A stretch of 64,000 nucleotides of DNA from Gammaproteobacteria bacterium (GCA_030680605.1 JAUXUQ010000010.1:1-64000), one strand, 5' to 3'. Numbered from the stretch's first letter, positions 1 to 9,780 are shown. Program-made: numbers and translations. Notes: generated by a model not told the origin, from the letters alone.

Positions 1-21
1 CCCCCCCCCCCCCCCCCCCCC
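1..21. other. C homopolymer at window start
   Basis: The first 21 bases are all C, followed at once by mixed sequence. Nothing biological explains a pure C run of this length at the edge of an assembled sequence. A contig-end or sequencing artefact is the simplest reading. Confidence 0.6.
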
Positions 22-60
22 GCACGCTTCGTTTAGCCTTGTCCTTTGGGGGAGCCACCA

Positions 61-100
61 CTTTCCCCTCTCTCTCCGGGAGAGGGTTGGGGTGAGGGTG
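61..100. repeat. Short GC-skewed palindromic intergenic repeat
   Basis: The stretch has a C/T-rich half followed by a G/A-rich half, with CTCTCC (72-77) pairing to GGAGAG (79-84), then a GGTTGGGGTGAGGG tail. This layout resembles the dispersed intergenic palindromes common in gammaproteobacterial genomes. Only one copy was noticed in this window, so family membership is inferred from its form. Confidence 0.5.
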
Positions 101-247
101 GGTTTGACGCAGATCATGACCAAGTCTATATTTTGGCGTAAGGCTTCAAAATATTGATTTAATGATAAGGCCGTGGAAGTCTACGATATGGCACGCAAAA
201 TAATGCCCCGTTTAGGATGACTACTCAGCATTAGGGATACAAGAGTA

Positions 248-835
248 ATGACGAAACCGCACAAAGCGCTTGTTTCAAAAAAGCGGGTGGTTCATATGTA
301 TTCGGAGCTTTGGCACGCATCGCGGTGTGTGCTTGATGCGGGGGTGCGCGAACCGCAAGGTTCTTCTTGGCAGTTTCTCTCAAGTACTGTGTTAACGGCA
401 TTTGCCTTCGAGGCATATTTGAATCACGTTGGCCCTTCCGTTATATCCTGCTGGCGCCAGCTAGAGAGGCTGCCGCCTTGGGCGAAGTTCGAGCTTATTT
501 GTGAGACCCTTAAGGTGAGGTTCACGGAGAATAGCGGAGAAAGGCCGCTCCAGACCATTGTAAAGCTTCTAGAGTTCAGAAATACTATGGCTCATGGACG
601 ATCTGGGGAAATAAAACAGAAATATGAAAAGCGAGACGTTAACGATCAGCTAGACAGCTACCTTGGCCAAAGACCACTCGCAGATTGGGAGCAGCTAATT
701 AAAACAGATGCCTTCGCAAAGCGGGTGCGCGAAGATGTAGAGGCGGTGCTAGAAAAGCTGCACAAAGCACGCCCAGCACCAAAAGAAGGGCTATTTTGTT
801 TTGGGATCGGCACACACCGTGCGCAGCTTATTTGA
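248..835 (+). CDS. HEPN-like hypothetical protein
   Basis: This 195-residue soluble protein is mostly helical and has no signal peptide. Residues 111-116 read RNTMAH, which matches the R-x4-6-H signature of HEPN domains, a superfamily that includes ribonuclease toxins and nucleotide-binding helpers. Whether it is an active RNase cannot be decided from sequence alone. No nucleotidyltransferase (MNT) or antitoxin partner lies downstream, and upstream sequence is cut by the window edge. Its composition is visibly poorer in GC than the neighbouring housekeeping genes, which suggests recent acquisition. The ATG at 248 lacks a strong ribosome site; an in-frame ATG at 296 is an alternative start. 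Confidence 0.6.
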   Translation: MTKPHKALVSKKRVVHMYSELWHASRCVLDAGVREPQGSSWQFLSSTVLTAFAFEAYLNHVGPSVISCWRQLERLPPWAKFELICETLKVRFTENSGERPLQTIVKLLEFRNTMAHGRSGEIKQKYEKRDVNDQLDSYLGQRPLADWEQLIKTDAFAKRVREDVEAVLEKLHKARPAPKEGLFCFGIGTHRAQLI

Positions 836-972
836 GGTGTTATAACAAGTTCAGTAGGGCGCAACAGCGCAGCCTGTGGCGCCAGATGGCATGATGAAAA
901 CGTATTCTGCGGTTTGCAGGCAACATGTACTGCGCACAACCCGCCCGTTGTCTAAGCTTATTCAGGAGATCA

Positions 973-1485
973 ATGATGCGCAAATATCTTGTTGCTGTTG
1001 CATTGTCTGCCATGGTGGCGGGGCCGGCGTCTGCCCAGACGATGCATGCCGGGCTGTCCGCACATGAGCGGGGTGCGTTTCTGAAAACAGCGGCAGGGTC
1101 TCCGCCCCCGGAGAATAATGCTGCGCTCGATCAGGCGATGAACGCGGTGTTCAGTGCGAAGGACGCAAAGATCATTCGTGATTACTACGACACGCTTAAC
1201 AAAAAGCAAGAGAGACAGAAACACAAGGGTAAAGAAAAAGGCCTGCCGCCGGGACTCGCCAAGCGCGAGCACTTGCCACCGGGCTTGCAGAAACATCTCG
1301 AACGCCACGGCACGCTGCCACCCGGCCTGGAGAAAAAGCGCCTCCCCGACGATTTGAACCGGTTGTTATCACTCGAGCCCAAGGGCTACAAGCGCTGGAT
1401 GGCGGGGCGGGACGTTGTGCTGGTGGATGAGCGTACGCAGGTGATTGTGGATATCCTGACCGACGTGCTCACCGGCGAGCCTTAA
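973..1485 (+). CDS. Secreted CigR/RcnB-like protein with LPPGL repeats
   Basis: The start at 973 (or the adjacent ATG at 976) follows an AGGAG site at 964-968 and opens a clear signal peptide ending in AxA near residue 22. The mature part contains three copies of a (L)PPGL motif spaced 15-20 residues apart, in a Lys/Glu/His-rich segment. It ends in a short segment with the pattern YKRWMAGRDVVLVD. This architecture is typical of periplasmic proteins annotated as anti-virulence regulator CigR family or related to RcnB. The biochemical role of these proteins is poorly known. It probably forms a single-gene unit. Confidence 0.6.
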   Translation: MMRKYLVAVALSAMVAGPASAQTMHAGLSAHERGAFLKTAAGSPPPENNAALDQAMNAVFSAKDAKIIRDYYDTLNKKQERQKHKGKEKGLPPGLAKREHLPPGLQKHLERHGTLPPGLEKKRLPDDLNRLLSLEPKGYKRWMAGRDVVLVDERTQVIVDILTDVLTGEP

Positions 1486-1577
1486 AGACCGGCCAGGTGC
1501 GCGCTATGCAGGGGTGTAGAATAGAGCGGCTGCGAGACAGCCAAGCATCTATACCTTTATTTATTTGAGAAAAGCCT

Positions 1578-1802
1578 ATGCGTGAAAAGCCTGACAGGGA
1601 CATTGAAAAAGATTGTTCAACCGAGGAATTTGTGACCAGGCTGAGGCGTCTGGCTGATGCACTGGAAAAAGGCGAGAAGTTCGAGGTACAAATTGCCGGA
1701 GAGCGAATATATGTACCTGTTCGTGCCAGGTTCAATATTGAGCACGAGCGGGAGGCAGGCGAGGAGGAGATCGAGTTTCAGATCAAGTGGACCAACGAGT
1801 AG
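1578..1802 (+). CDS. Amphi-Trp domain protein
   Basis: This 74-residue acidic protein matches the amphi-Trp domain family (a small domain named for an amphipathic segment and a conserved C-terminal tryptophan). It shows an N-terminal helical part with EFVTRLRRLADALEKGE, a central strand pair, and a C-terminal EIEFQIKW ending. The family function is unknown. It stands alone, with an AT-rich leader before it and the TauE gene converging from the other side. Confidence 0.75.
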   Translation: MREKPDRDIEKDCSTEEFVTRLRRLADALEKGEKFEVQIAGERIYVPVRARFNIEHEREAGEEEIEFQIKWTNE

Positions 1803-1842
1803 TTACTTCGTCGTGCCGCAGCGTGAATCGGTACACTTTACA

Positions 1843-2820
1843 TTACGCGGCAAGTGCCCGGTAGAGATTGTAGAGGCTGATAGTGCTTATCAATACTCCT
1901 ACCAGTATCAGCAGCGTCTTGGCATGCAGTTTCTTGCATAGTAATGCAGCAAACGGTGCGGCGAACAGCCCGCCGAATACCAAACCGGCGATGATGGGCC
2001 AGGTGTTGGTTTCCATCAGCAATGCGAAAACCGCGGCGCTGGCAAAGGCCAGAAAAAACTCCGCGAAATTGACCGAGCCGATGGTGGTGCGCGGGTCGTT
2101 ACCGGAGCTCACCAGCGTTGTCGTGACCACCGGGCCCCATCCGCCGCCGCCTGCTGCATCAACGAAGCCGCCAAACAGGGCGAGCTTGCCTACGTGTTTG
2201 GGCGCCCGTGTGCGCAGTCGCAGTTGGCGAAACGCCTTGCTGAGGATGTAGAGGCCCAACAGTAACAGGTAGGCAGACACAAACGGCTTGAACAGCGCAC
2301 CATCGACCTGCGTTACCAATACCGCACCCAATGCCGCGCCCAGAATCCCCGGTATCAGCAAGCGTACGAATAACTGTTTGTTTACGTTGCCGAACTTGGT
2401 GTGGGAGATACCCGAAACGCCGGTGGTGAAAATCTCCGCAATATGGACGCTCGCGCTCGCCGCTGCGGGGCTGGCGCCTGTCGCCAGCAGAAATGTAGTT
2501 GCGGTGACGCCGTACGCCATGCCGAGGGCGCCATCCACCACCTGCGCGAAAAACCCGACCGCCACCGCGCTCCAGAACACGCTGCCGTTGAGCGTCTCGC
2601 CGATAATCTGCAAGCCGCCAGCCCAGTTATTGGGAAGGAAAAGGCGTCCCATCAGAAACAGGGTCAGTGCGATTAATACCAGGGCAGTAAACCACACAGC
2701 CATGCGCAGCAGTGGATGGGTGCCGGGATGAGATATGGGTTCCTCGACGGGCGGCAGGCCGAGCTCGCGGTGCTCTTTGTTGATCGGGTTCTGCGAGAGG
2801 TCCAGATTGCGAATTTTCAT
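1843..2820 (-). CDS. Sulfite exporter TauE/SafE family membrane protein
   Basis: This 325-residue integral membrane protein has about eight hydrophobic segments and the internal duplication typical of TauE/SafE. The first half carries DGALGMAYG and the second half DAAGGGGWGP, the paired glycine-rich signatures of the family. A soluble N-terminal stretch of about 35 residues precedes the first helix. Family members export sulfite, sulfonates or other small organic anions. The substrate here is not determined, but a sulfur compound would fit a sulfur-oxidising lifestyle (inference). The upstream region 2821-2931 is very AT-rich and should hold its promoter. Confidence 0.85.
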   Translation of the reverse strand: MKIRNLDLSQNPINKEHRELGLPPVEEPISHPGTHPLLRMAVWFTALVLIALTLFLMGRLFLPNNWAGGLQIIGETLNGSVFWSAVAVGFFAQVVDGALGMAYGVTATTFLLATGASPAAASASVHIAEIFTTGVSGISHTKFGNVNKQLFVRLLIPGILGAALGAVLVTQVDGALFKPFVSAYLLLLGLYILSKAFRQLRLRTRAPKHVGKLALFGGFVDAAGGGGWGPVVTTTLVSSGNDPRTTIGSVNFAEFFLAFASAAVFALLMETNTWPIIAGLVFGGLFAAPFAALLCKKLHAKTLLILVGVLISTISLYNLYRALAA

Positions 2821-2931
2821 ACATCAGGCTCCATGGCCGGGTGGCGTGAAGCACTATAGCGATAGATCAAAATAACTAAAAATAATATAATCTAATGTCT
2901 TATTCCTTTTAATTATATGGAGGCGTGGGGT

Positions 2932-5112
2932 TTAAACCTCCCCATACTGCGCGCCTTGGCCCAGCCAGCGGCGGATCAGGGGCGGCACATGAGCGGGATA
3001 ACTATTGAGTAGCAGCACGGCGGTGTGCTCGATCTCCGGCAGTAAATGCTGGTCGCGCGCGAGGTCGGCGATGTGCAGTTGCAGCAGGCCGGCCTGGCGG
3101 GTGCCGAGCACTTCGCCGGGGCCGCGCAGTTCCAGGTCCTTGCGTGCGATTTCGAAGCCGTCGTTGGTTGCGCGCAGTGCGGCAAGGCGTGCCTTGGCGT
3201 AACGCGACAGCGGGGCGTGGTACATGAGCACGCAGTGACTCGCCGTCGCGCCGCGCCCTACGCGTCCGCGCAACTGGTGTAATTGCGCCAGCCCCAGCCG
3301 TTCGGCATTTTCGACAATCATCAGGCTCGCGTTGGGCACATCCACGCCGACTTCGATGACGGTGGTGGCGACGAGCAGGTCGATTTCGCCTTGCTTGAAT
3401 TTGCGCATGGCCTGTTCTTTCTCTTTTACTTTCATGCGTCCGTGTATCAGCGCCACGCGCAGATCAGGCAACGCGGCGGTAAGTTGCGCGGCGGTGTCGA
3501 TGGCGGCCTGGCACTGTAAGGTTGTCGCTCCCGGCATCCTGTGCCGGGCAGGACGCCCCAATGTCGCGGGCGCAGGGATGCGCGGGAGCGGCCCTCCCGC
3601 GACACTTGCACGTCCCTGTGCGTCGTCGGATTCTTCGATCAGCGTGCACACCCAGTAGGCCTGCCGTCCCGCGCGGCAGGCGGTGTGTACGCGCTCGACG
3701 ACGTCGGCGCGGCGCGTGTCGGCGATCACCACCGTTTCTACCGGCGTGCGTCCGGGCGGCAATTCGTCTATCACCGAACTGTCGAGGTCGGCATAGCCCA
3801 CCATGGCGAGCGTGCGCGGAATGGGCGTGGCGGTCATGATGAGTTGATGCGGATAACGGCCCTGATCAAGGCCCTTGGTGCGCAGTGCCAGGCGCTGGTG
3901 TACGCCGAAGCGATGCTGTTCGTCGATGATGACGAGGCCGAGGCGGGAAAAGCTAACGTCTTCCTGAAACAAGGCGTGGGTACCGATGACCAGCGCGCAT
4001 TGACCGGAGGCGATGTGCGCGAGCGCCGCTGTGCGCGCCTTGCCCTTGATCTTGCCGGTGAGCAGCGCGACCTCCAGCTTGAGTGGCGTGAGCCAGCGGC
4101 TGAAGTTGGCCAGATGCTGTTCGGCGAGCAGTTCAGTGGGCGCCATCAGCGCCACCTGATGGCCGGACTCGATGGCGTGCAGCGCCGCACAGGCGGCAAC
4201 CAGTGTCTTGCCGGAGCCGACATCGCCCTGTGCCAGCCGCAGCATGGGGGTGGCGAGTGCGAGGTCGCGGCGGATTTCGCCAATCACGCGCTGCTGCGCG
4301 CGCGTGAGATCAAACGGCAACTCGGCAAGCAGTGCGGCCATGAGTTTGCCACGTGCCCCAAGTTCGGGTGCGATGTTGCGCTGCACGCGCTGGCGCAACA
4401 GCCGCAGGCTTAAGTGATGGGCGAGCAGTTCCTCAAACGCCAGCCGCCGTTGCGCCGGATGCGCGCCCTGCTCAATCAGCTCCAGTGGCGCATCAGGTGG
4501 CGGGTAATGCACATACTCCACGGCTTCGCGCAGTGTAGGAAAGTGCAGTTGCGCCAGCGTTTGTTCGGGCAGCCATTCACGCAGTGCGTCGGGCTGTTTG
4601 CGCAGCAGTTCCAGCGCGCGCTGCGTGAGGGTGCGGATGCTGATCTGGTGGAGGCCCTCGGTGGTGGGATAAATGGGCGTCAGGCGCTCCTCTACGGTCG
4701 TGACCGCGTCGGCAGACACGAGCCGATATTCCGGGTGCACCATCTCCGGCCCGGCCTTGCCGAAACGCACCTCACCGAAGCAACGCACGCGCGCACCACG
4801 CGCCAGCATCGCCTGCTGTGTGGTATTGAAATGAAAAAACCGCAGTGTAATGGCGCCGGTGCCATCGTGCAGTTGCGAGAGCAAGGTGCGTTTACGGGCG
4901 TAGCGCACTTGCGTGAGTTGCACTTCACCCTCGATCACCGCCTCTGCGCCGGGGCGCAGCGCGCCGATGGGTGTGATGCGGGTGCGGTCCTGATAGCGCA
5001 GCGGCAGGTGGAACAGCAAATCCTGCACGCTGCGGATGTCGAGTCGCGCCAGCCGTTCGAGGAGGCGCGGTCCCACACCTCTGAGGTGCGTGGCGGGGAG
5101 GTTATCGAGCAA
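2932..5112 (-). CDS. recG: ATP-dependent DNA helicase RecG
   Basis: RecG remodels stalled replication forks and branched recombination intermediates. The 726-residue protein shows the N-terminal wedge/OB region, Walker A GDVGSGKT, the DEQH box, TATPIPRT and the C-terminal helicase motifs with GRVGRG. It is about 35 residues longer than expected because of extra residues at about 496-531, between the LIEES motif and the LIHGRM motif of helicase domain 2. The DNA coding for that insert is a palindromic element (see 3521-3625) and the reading frame stays open through it. It is the last gene of the gmk-rpoZ-spoT-ridA-recG operon and starts 13 bp after ridA. Confidence 0.95.
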   Translation of the reverse strand: MLDNLPATHLRGVGPRLLERLARLDIRSVQDLLFHLPLRYQDRTRITPIGALRPGAEAVIEGEVQLTQVRYARKRTLLSQLHDGTGAITLRFFHFNTTQQAMLARGARVRCFGEVRFGKAGPEMVHPEYRLVSADAVTTVEERLTPIYPTTEGLHQISIRTLTQRALELLRKQPDALREWLPEQTLAQLHFPTLREAVEYVHYPPPDAPLELIEQGAHPAQRRLAFEELLAHHLSLRLLRQRVQRNIAPELGARGKLMAALLAELPFDLTRAQQRVIGEIRRDLALATPMLRLAQGDVGSGKTLVAACAALHAIESGHQVALMAPTELLAEQHLANFSRWLTPLKLEVALLTGKIKGKARTAALAHIASGQCALVIGTHALFQEDVSFSRLGLVIIDEQHRFGVHQRLALRTKGLDQGRYPHQLIMTATPIPRTLAMVGYADLDSSVIDELPPGRTPVETVVIADTRRADVVERVHTACRAGRQAYWVCTLIEESDDAQGRASVAGGPLPRIPAPATLGRPARHRMPGATTLQCQAAIDTAAQLTAALPDLRVALIHGRMKVKEKEQAMRKFKQGEIDLLVATTVIEVGVDVPNASLMIVENAERLGLAQLHQLRGRVGRGATASHCVLMYHAPLSRYAKARLAALRATNDGFEIARKDLELRGPGEVLGTRQAGLLQLHIADLARDQHLLPEIEHTAVLLLNSYPAHVPPLIRRWLGQGAQYGEV
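3521..3625. repeat. Palindromic element inserted in frame inside recG
   Basis: About 105 bp inside recG form a compound of hairpins. CCCGGCA (3530-3536) pairs with TGCCGGG (3542-3548). GTCGCGGG (3563-3570) pairs with CCCGCGAC (3596-3603). Within the latter, CGCGGGAG (3581-3588) pairs with CTCCCGCG (3594-3601). The length is a multiple of three and no stop is introduced, so RecG gains about 35 residues. The boundaries are estimated from where RecG resumes family-like sequence. The structure recalls the protein-coding palindromic elements known from Rickettsia (RPE). Confidence 0.7.
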
Positions 5113-5125
5113 GGCTGGCAGGGCG

Positions 5126-5515
5126 CTAGTCGCCGAGGTGGAGGATGCCGTCCATCTCTACCCGCACGCCGCGTGGCAGGGCGGCGACGCCAACCGCGGC
5201 ACGGGCAGGGTAAGGCTCAGCGAAATAGCGCGCCATGATTTCGTTGACCAGCGGGAAGTGCGCGAAGTCGGTAAGGTAGACATTGAGCTTGACGATATGC
5301 GCCAGTGTTCCGCCCGCAGCTTCCGTCACCGCCTTGAGGTTGTCGAACACCTGCGTGATTTCGGCGCGGACATCGTCGTTTACAAGCTCCATGGTGTCAG
5401 GATGCAGCGCAATCTGGCCGGAGAGGTAGACGGTGTTGCCTGCCTTCACAGCCTGCGAATAGGTGCCGATGGCCTTGGGGGCCTGGTCGGTGCTGATAAC
5501 AGTTTTTGAGGTCAT
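5126..5515 (-). CDS. ridA: RidA family 2-iminobutanoate/2-iminopropanoate deaminase
   Basis: RidA hydrolyses reactive enamine/imine intermediates made by PLP enzymes such as threonine dehydratase, protecting other PLP enzymes. The 129-residue length is normal for the family. The conserved substrate-binding arginine appears in [15 protein letters not shown], and the typical N-terminal [14 protein letters not shown] and central LSGQIALHP blocks are present. It lies between spoT and recG in the same direction, the slot held by trmH in Escherichia coli, with 50 bp to spoT and 13 bp to recG, so co-transcription is likely. Confidence 0.93.
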   Translation of the reverse strand: MTSKTVISTDQAPKAIGTYSQAVKAGNTVYLSGQIALHPDTMELVNDDVRAEITQVFDNLKAVTEAAGGTLAHIVKLNVYLTDFAHFPLVNEIMARYFAEPYPARAAVGVAALPRGVRVEMDGILHLGD

Positions 5516-5565
5516 GTTTTTTATCCGCAGGCCGAAAGAAAGGCTGACGTCCTGTCGTTGCTGGT

Positions 5566-7689
5566 TTAACCCTTGGCGCGGGCGATGCGCACCACCATCG
5601 GTATCGATCGCAGACGGCGCATGATGCGCGCCAGATGGCGCCGGTCACGTACTGCGAGAGTGAAGTTGATGGCGGTATACATGCCATCGTGCTCCTCGAT
5701 GGTGACATTTTCAATGTTGGCGCCAAGCTCTGCAATGGCCGCCGCTATCGTCGCAAGCACACCGCGCTGGTTTGCGACCTCGACGCGAATATCGACCGCG
5801 AATTCGCCCACCACGCCTGGTGCCCATTCCACTGCTATCCATTTGTCCGGGTGCTTGCGGAATACAGTTACATTTTTGCACGACTCGGTGTGGATCACGA
5901 TGCCGCGCCCGGCACTCACATAGCCAAGAATACGGTCGCCGGGAATCGGACGGCAGCATTTGGCGTAGGTCACTACCATGCCCTCGGTGCCCATGATCGC
6001 CAGCGGCTGGCCTTCCGCTGCCACAGGGTGTTCCGGGCTGGCAGCGCCCTTTACGGGCGGGGCCAGATGGCGTGCGATCAGTAGTGCGGGGCGATTGCCC
6101 AGGCCGATTTCGCCGAGCAGATCGTCCAGCGACTTGATTTTGAGTTCGTGCAGCAGTGTCTCAATGCGCGCCGCAGGGGTGGTAGACAGTTTGCGTCCGA
6201 GGGTGGCCAGCGCCTGGTTCAGCAGGCGACGACCCAGCTCGATGGATTCGTCGTGCTTGAGGTTTTTCAGGAAATGACGAATGGTGCTGCGGGCCTTGGC
6301 AGTGACCACGAAGTTGAGCCAGGCGGCATTGGGCCGCGCATGCTTGGAGGCCACAATTTCAACGTATTGGCCGTTCTGCAGCGGGGTGGAGAGCGGCGCC
6401 AGACGCCGGTCGATGCGTGCGGCCACACAGGTATTGCCGACGTCGGTGTGTACTGCGTAGGCGAAATCCACCGCCGTGGCGCCGCGCGGCAGCTCCATGA
6501 TCTTGCCCTTGGGGGTAAACACGTAGACCTCGTCCGGGAACAGATCGATCTTCACGCTTTCCAGAAACTCGAGCGAGTTGCCCGCGTTCATCTGCATTTC
6601 GAGCAGGCCGCGCAGCCAGTCGTGCGCGCGCTGTTGTGCACTGCCGCCGGCACTGTCGCCGGCCTTGTATAGCCAGTGTGCGGCGATGCCGGCCTCGGAG
6701 ATGCGATCCATGTCCTGTGTGCGGATCTGGACCTCGATGGGCACGCCGAACGGCCCGAACAGCGCGGTATGTAATGACTGATAGCCGTTGGCCTTGGGGA
6801 TGGCGATGTAGTCCTTGAATTTGCCCGGCAGCGGTTTGTAAAGATTGTGCGCCGCGCCCAGCACGCGGTAGCAGGCATCAACCGAGTCTACAATGATGCG
6901 GAAGGCATACACATCGGTAACCTCGGAAAACGGCAAGTGCTTCTGTATCATCTTGCGGTACACGCTGTAGATGTGTTTTTCGCGCCCTGCAACTTCACCG
7001 GAAAGCTTTTCCTCGCGCAGCCGGCGCTTGATGGCATTCTCGATTTTGCGCACGATTTCCTTGCGGTTGCCGCGCGCCCTCTTCACCGCCGCCACCAGTA
7101 CCCGGTGGCGCGCGGGGTAAAGCGCCGCGAAGCCCAGGTCTTCGAGCTCCACGCGCAACAGGTTCATGCCGAGGCGGTTGGCGATGGGTGCGTAAATCTC
7201 CAGCGTTTCACGCGCGATACGGCGGCGTTTCTCCGGCGGCATCGCGCCGAGCGTGCGCATGTTGTGCAGGCGGTCGGCAAGCTTTACCAGGATCACGCGG
7301 ATATCACGCACCATGGCGAGCAGCATCTTGCGGAAGTTTTCCGCCTGCTCCTCGGCGCGGCTTTCAAACTGGATTTGGGTGAGCTTGCTGACGCCGTCCA
7401 CCAGCTCGGCGACCTCACTGCCGAATTCACGCGCGATCTGCTCCTTGGCGGTGGCAGTATCCTCGATGACATCATGCAGCAGGGCGGCGAGAATGCTGTG
7501 ATGATCCATGCGCATCTCGGCCAGGATGCGCGCGACGGCAAGGGGATGATAAATGTAGGGTTCGCCCGAGAGCCTTATCTGGCCTTCGTGTGCCCTGGCG
7601 CCAAATTCGTAGGCGCGGCGAATCTCGTCTACCTGCTTGGGTTTGAGGTAGGTCTCGAGCAGTGTGGTCAGGTCGTCGATGAGGTACAT
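5566..7689 (-). CDS. spoT: Bifunctional (p)ppGpp synthetase/hydrolase SpoT
   Basis: SpoT makes and degrades the alarmone (p)ppGpp in the stringent response. The 707-residue protein has an intact HD hydrolase domain ([10 protein letters not shown]), a synthetase domain ([32 protein letters not shown]), a TGS domain and a C-terminal ACT domain. The start chosen at 7689 gives MYLIDDL, matching the usual SpoT beginning; the open frame runs upstream to 7869 but that extension has no family-like sequence. Both catalytic halves look competent. It sits between rpoZ and ridA. Confidence 0.95.
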   Translation of the reverse strand: MYLIDDLTTLLETYLKPKQVDEIRRAYEFGARAHEGQIRLSGEPYIYHPLAVARILAEMRMDHHSILAALLHDVIEDTATAKEQIAREFGSEVAELVDGVSKLTQIQFESRAEEQAENFRKMLLAMVRDIRVILVKLADRLHNMRTLGAMPPEKRRRIARETLEIYAPIANRLGMNLLRVELEDLGFAALYPARHRVLVAAVKRARGNRKEIVRKIENAIKRRLREEKLSGEVAGREKHIYSVYRKMIQKHLPFSEVTDVYAFRIIVDSVDACYRVLGAAHNLYKPLPGKFKDYIAIPKANGYQSLHTALFGPFGVPIEVQIRTQDMDRISEAGIAAHWLYKAGDSAGGSAQQRAHDWLRGLLEMQMNAGNSLEFLESVKIDLFPDEVYVFTPKGKIMELPRGATAVDFAYAVHTDVGNTCVAARIDRRLAPLSTPLQNGQYVEIVASKHARPNAAWLNFVVTAKARSTIRHFLKNLKHDESIELGRRLLNQALATLGRKLSTTPAARIETLLHELKIKSLDDLLGEIGLGNRPALLIARHLAPPVKGAASPEHPVAAEGQPLAIMGTEGMVVTYAKCCRPIPGDRILGYVSAGRGIVIHTESCKNVTVFRKHPDKWIAVEWAPGVVGEFAVDIRVEVANQRGVLATIAAAIAELGANIENVTIEEHDGMYTAINFTLAVRDRRHLARIMRRLRSIPMVVRIARAKG

Positions 7690-7937
7690 ATACATGGCGC
7701 CATAAATCTGCTGCGCGTTTTTGATGCGGGTTCGTGCAATGTTCGGAGCCCCGGGCCGGGTGGTGGCAGACTTCCATGCACGTTCCGGTGCCTGTGCCCT
7801 GCCAACCCCGCCAGCGCGCACGGATATGCCAGTGTCACGGGAGACAGGAGCCAAGGGCGAAAAATCCACTCGCCACGATGGCTGGCGCGAGGTATAAAAG
7901 CGCGCCCCGGACTAACGCGGCCCCGACGGCCACGGGT

Positions 7938-8219
7938 TTAGGCTTCGGTGCTCGGCTCTTCCGGTGTGGCCTCGGCTGCATCGGTTGCGACGACGGGCTC
8001 TTCGGCCGGTGGGGGCGGGGGTTTCTGGTCGAGAATGCTGCGGTCGATATGGCCAAGGGCGATTTCACGCAATGCCACCACAGTGGGTTTGTCGTTTCCT
8101 ACCGGCACGTGTGACAGCGCGCCGTTGGCAAGTTGGCGTGCGCGCTTGCTCGCTACCAGCACCAGTTGGAAACGGTTATCTACATTGTCCAGACAGTCTT
8201 CTACGGTGACACGTGCCAT
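7938..8219 (-). CDS. rpoZ: RNA polymerase omega subunit
   Basis: Omega helps RNA polymerase assembly and forms part of the ppGpp-binding site. The 93-residue protein begins [20 protein letters not shown], the canonical omega N-terminus, and has a Pro/Glu/Ala-rich tail. It lies between gmk and spoT. The 248-bp gap 7690-7937 towards spoT holds no gene that I can recognise; part of it is only an upstream extension of the spoT reading frame. Confidence 0.96.
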   Translation of the reverse strand: MARVTVEDCLDNVDNRFQLVLVASKRARQLANGALSHVPVGNDKPTVVALREIALGHIDRSILDQKPPPPPAEEPVVATDAAEATPEEPSTEA

Positions 8220-8254
8220 GGGTGCGCTCTAGGAATAGTGGACTCAGCTTGATT

Positions 8255-8911
8255 TTACTCAACACGCGGCGCGGGCGCCAGTAATTCCTCAAGTAAATGC
8301 CGCAGCCTGACGGCTTGGGACTCGCGTCGTAGCCGTTGCGTATGGATGATTGTTTGAACATCGGCCAGTGCGGTGTCGAAGTCGTCGTTCAACACCAAAT
8401 AGTCGAATTCGTCGTAATGACTGATCTGGTCGACCGCTTCACGCATGCGTTGGGCGATGGTCTCGGTGCTGTCCTGGCTGCGTGAGCGCAAACGCTGTTC
8501 GAGCACGTCATGTGAGGGCGGCAGCAGAAAAATGTGCACCGACTCGGGCAACAGGCGGCGCAAGGCACGCGCGCCCTGCCAGTCGATGGCAAGAACAACA
8601 TCTGTGCCCTGGCTCAGGCGCCCCTCTACCCAGCTGCGCCCCGTGCCGTAGCGATTGCCAAACACCGTGGCATGTTCGAGAAATTCACCTGCGGTGCACA
8701 TCTCCTCAAACCGCTCGGGGCTGACGAAGTGATAATCTGCGCCGTCACGCTCGCCATTGCGGCGCGTGCGTGTAGTGTAGGACACAGACAGTTGCAGGCA
8801 CGGCGTGGACTCCAGCAACGCCTGTGCCAGGCTCGATTTGCCGCCACCGGAGGGCGCGGCGATAATGTAGAGTGTGCCACGCGCGATGCTGAGGTGTTGT
8901 AGGGTCTTCAT
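8255..8911 (-). CDS. gmk: Guanylate kinase
   Basis: Gmk phosphorylates GMP to GDP with ATP. The 218-residue protein has the P-loop APSGGGKSS near residue 19, the GMP-binding SYTTRTRRNGERDGADYHFV block, and the lid region with RMREAVDQISHYDEFDY. Length is typical. Its ATG overlaps the yicC stop by four bases, indicating translational coupling, and rpoZ follows 35 bp downstream. Confidence 0.96.
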   Translation of the reverse strand: MKTLQHLSIARGTLYIIAAPSGGGKSSLAQALLESTPCLQLSVSYTTRTRRNGERDGADYHFVSPERFEEMCTAGEFLEHATVFGNRYGTGRSWVEGRLSQGTDVVLAIDWQGARALRRLLPESVHIFLLPPSHDVLEQRLRSRSQDSTETIAQRMREAVDQISHYDEFDYLVLNDDFDTALADVQTIIHTQRLRRESQAVRLRHLLEELLAPAPRVE

Positions 8912-9780
8912 TCTATGTTCTGGATTTGCTCGCGCACCTGCTCGATCAATACCTTGAGATCGATAGCCGCGCGCGCGGATTCAACGTCCGCTGACTTGGA
9001 TCCGAGCGTATTTGCCTCGCGGTTAAGCTCCTGCATGAGAAAGTCGAGCCGTCGTCCGGCAGGCGCCGTAGCCCCGAGTACGTGCAGCACCTCGTCAAGA
9101 TGTGCGTTGAGGCGGGTGAGCTCTTCATCCACATCTATTTTCTGCAGCAGCAGCAGCATCTCCTGCTCCATGCGCGCGGGGTCGAAGCCGGCCTTGAGTT
9201 CAAGGACGCGTTCGGTGAGCTTTACCCGCAGTCGCGCGTGAATCTGTGGCAGCAGCGCGCGTACCCCGGCGACGCGCGTCTGCATGGTCTGGCAGCGCTC
9301 CACAATCAACGCCTCAAGCCGCGCTCCCTCGCGCTCGCGGGTCGCGATCAACTCGGCCAGTGCCTGGTCGAACAATGCGAGTGCCTGTGTGGCCAGCTGC
9401 TCCTGATTTACCTGCGGGGCCTCCACTACGCCCGGCCAGCGCAGGATATCCAGTGCGTTGAGCGGCGCGGGATGCTCCAGCAGGCCTTCTACCTCGCGGC
9501 AGGCGCGGGTGACTGCCTCCGCCAACGCGCGGTTGATGTGCAGGCCGCTGGTGGAGGCCATGCCTGCGTCTGTCTGCAGGCGCAGGTTACAGTCAAGTTT
9601 GCCGCGTGCAACCTGGGCACTGGCATGCTCACGTACCGCGCCCTCAAGGGCGCGCAGCTCCTCCGGCAGCCGCAGGGAAACCTCCAGATAGCGATGGTTG
9701 ACCGAGCGCAATTCACAGCTCAGGGTTCCCCATTCGGTTTGTTGCTGTTGCCGCGCAAAGGCGGTCATGCTGCGTATCAC
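8908..9780 (-). CDS. yicC: YicC family endoribonuclease
   Basis: YicC-family proteins are ring-forming endoribonucleases implicated in RNA turnover and stationary-phase survival. The 290-residue protein starts with the hallmark IRSMTAFAR from a GTG codon at 9780 and ends with the conserved C-terminal part containing FLMQELNREANTLGSKS. Overlap with gmk suggests a shared transcript. It is divergent from rph, from which it is separated by a 135-bp region with a perfect palindrome. Confidence 0.92.
   Translation of the reverse strand: MIRSMTAFARQQQQTEWGTLSCELRSVNHRYLEVSLRLPEELRALEGAVREHASAQVARGKLDCNLRLQTDAGMASTSGLHINRALAEAVTRACREVEGLLEHPAPLNALDILRWPGVVEAPQVNQEQLATQALALFDQALAELIATREREGARLEALIVERCQTMQTRVAGVRALLPQIHARLRVKLTERVLELKAGFDPARMEQEMLLLLQKIDVDEELTRLNAHLDEVLHVLGATAPAGRRLDFLMQELNREANTLGSKSADVESARAAIDLKVLIEQVREQIQNIE

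Noticed and set aside
6847-7941. A 364-codon open frame on the plus strand opposite spoT
   Set aside because: SpoT on the other strand has complete catalytic motifs. The antisense frame has no recognisable domain and reflects high GC in the third position.
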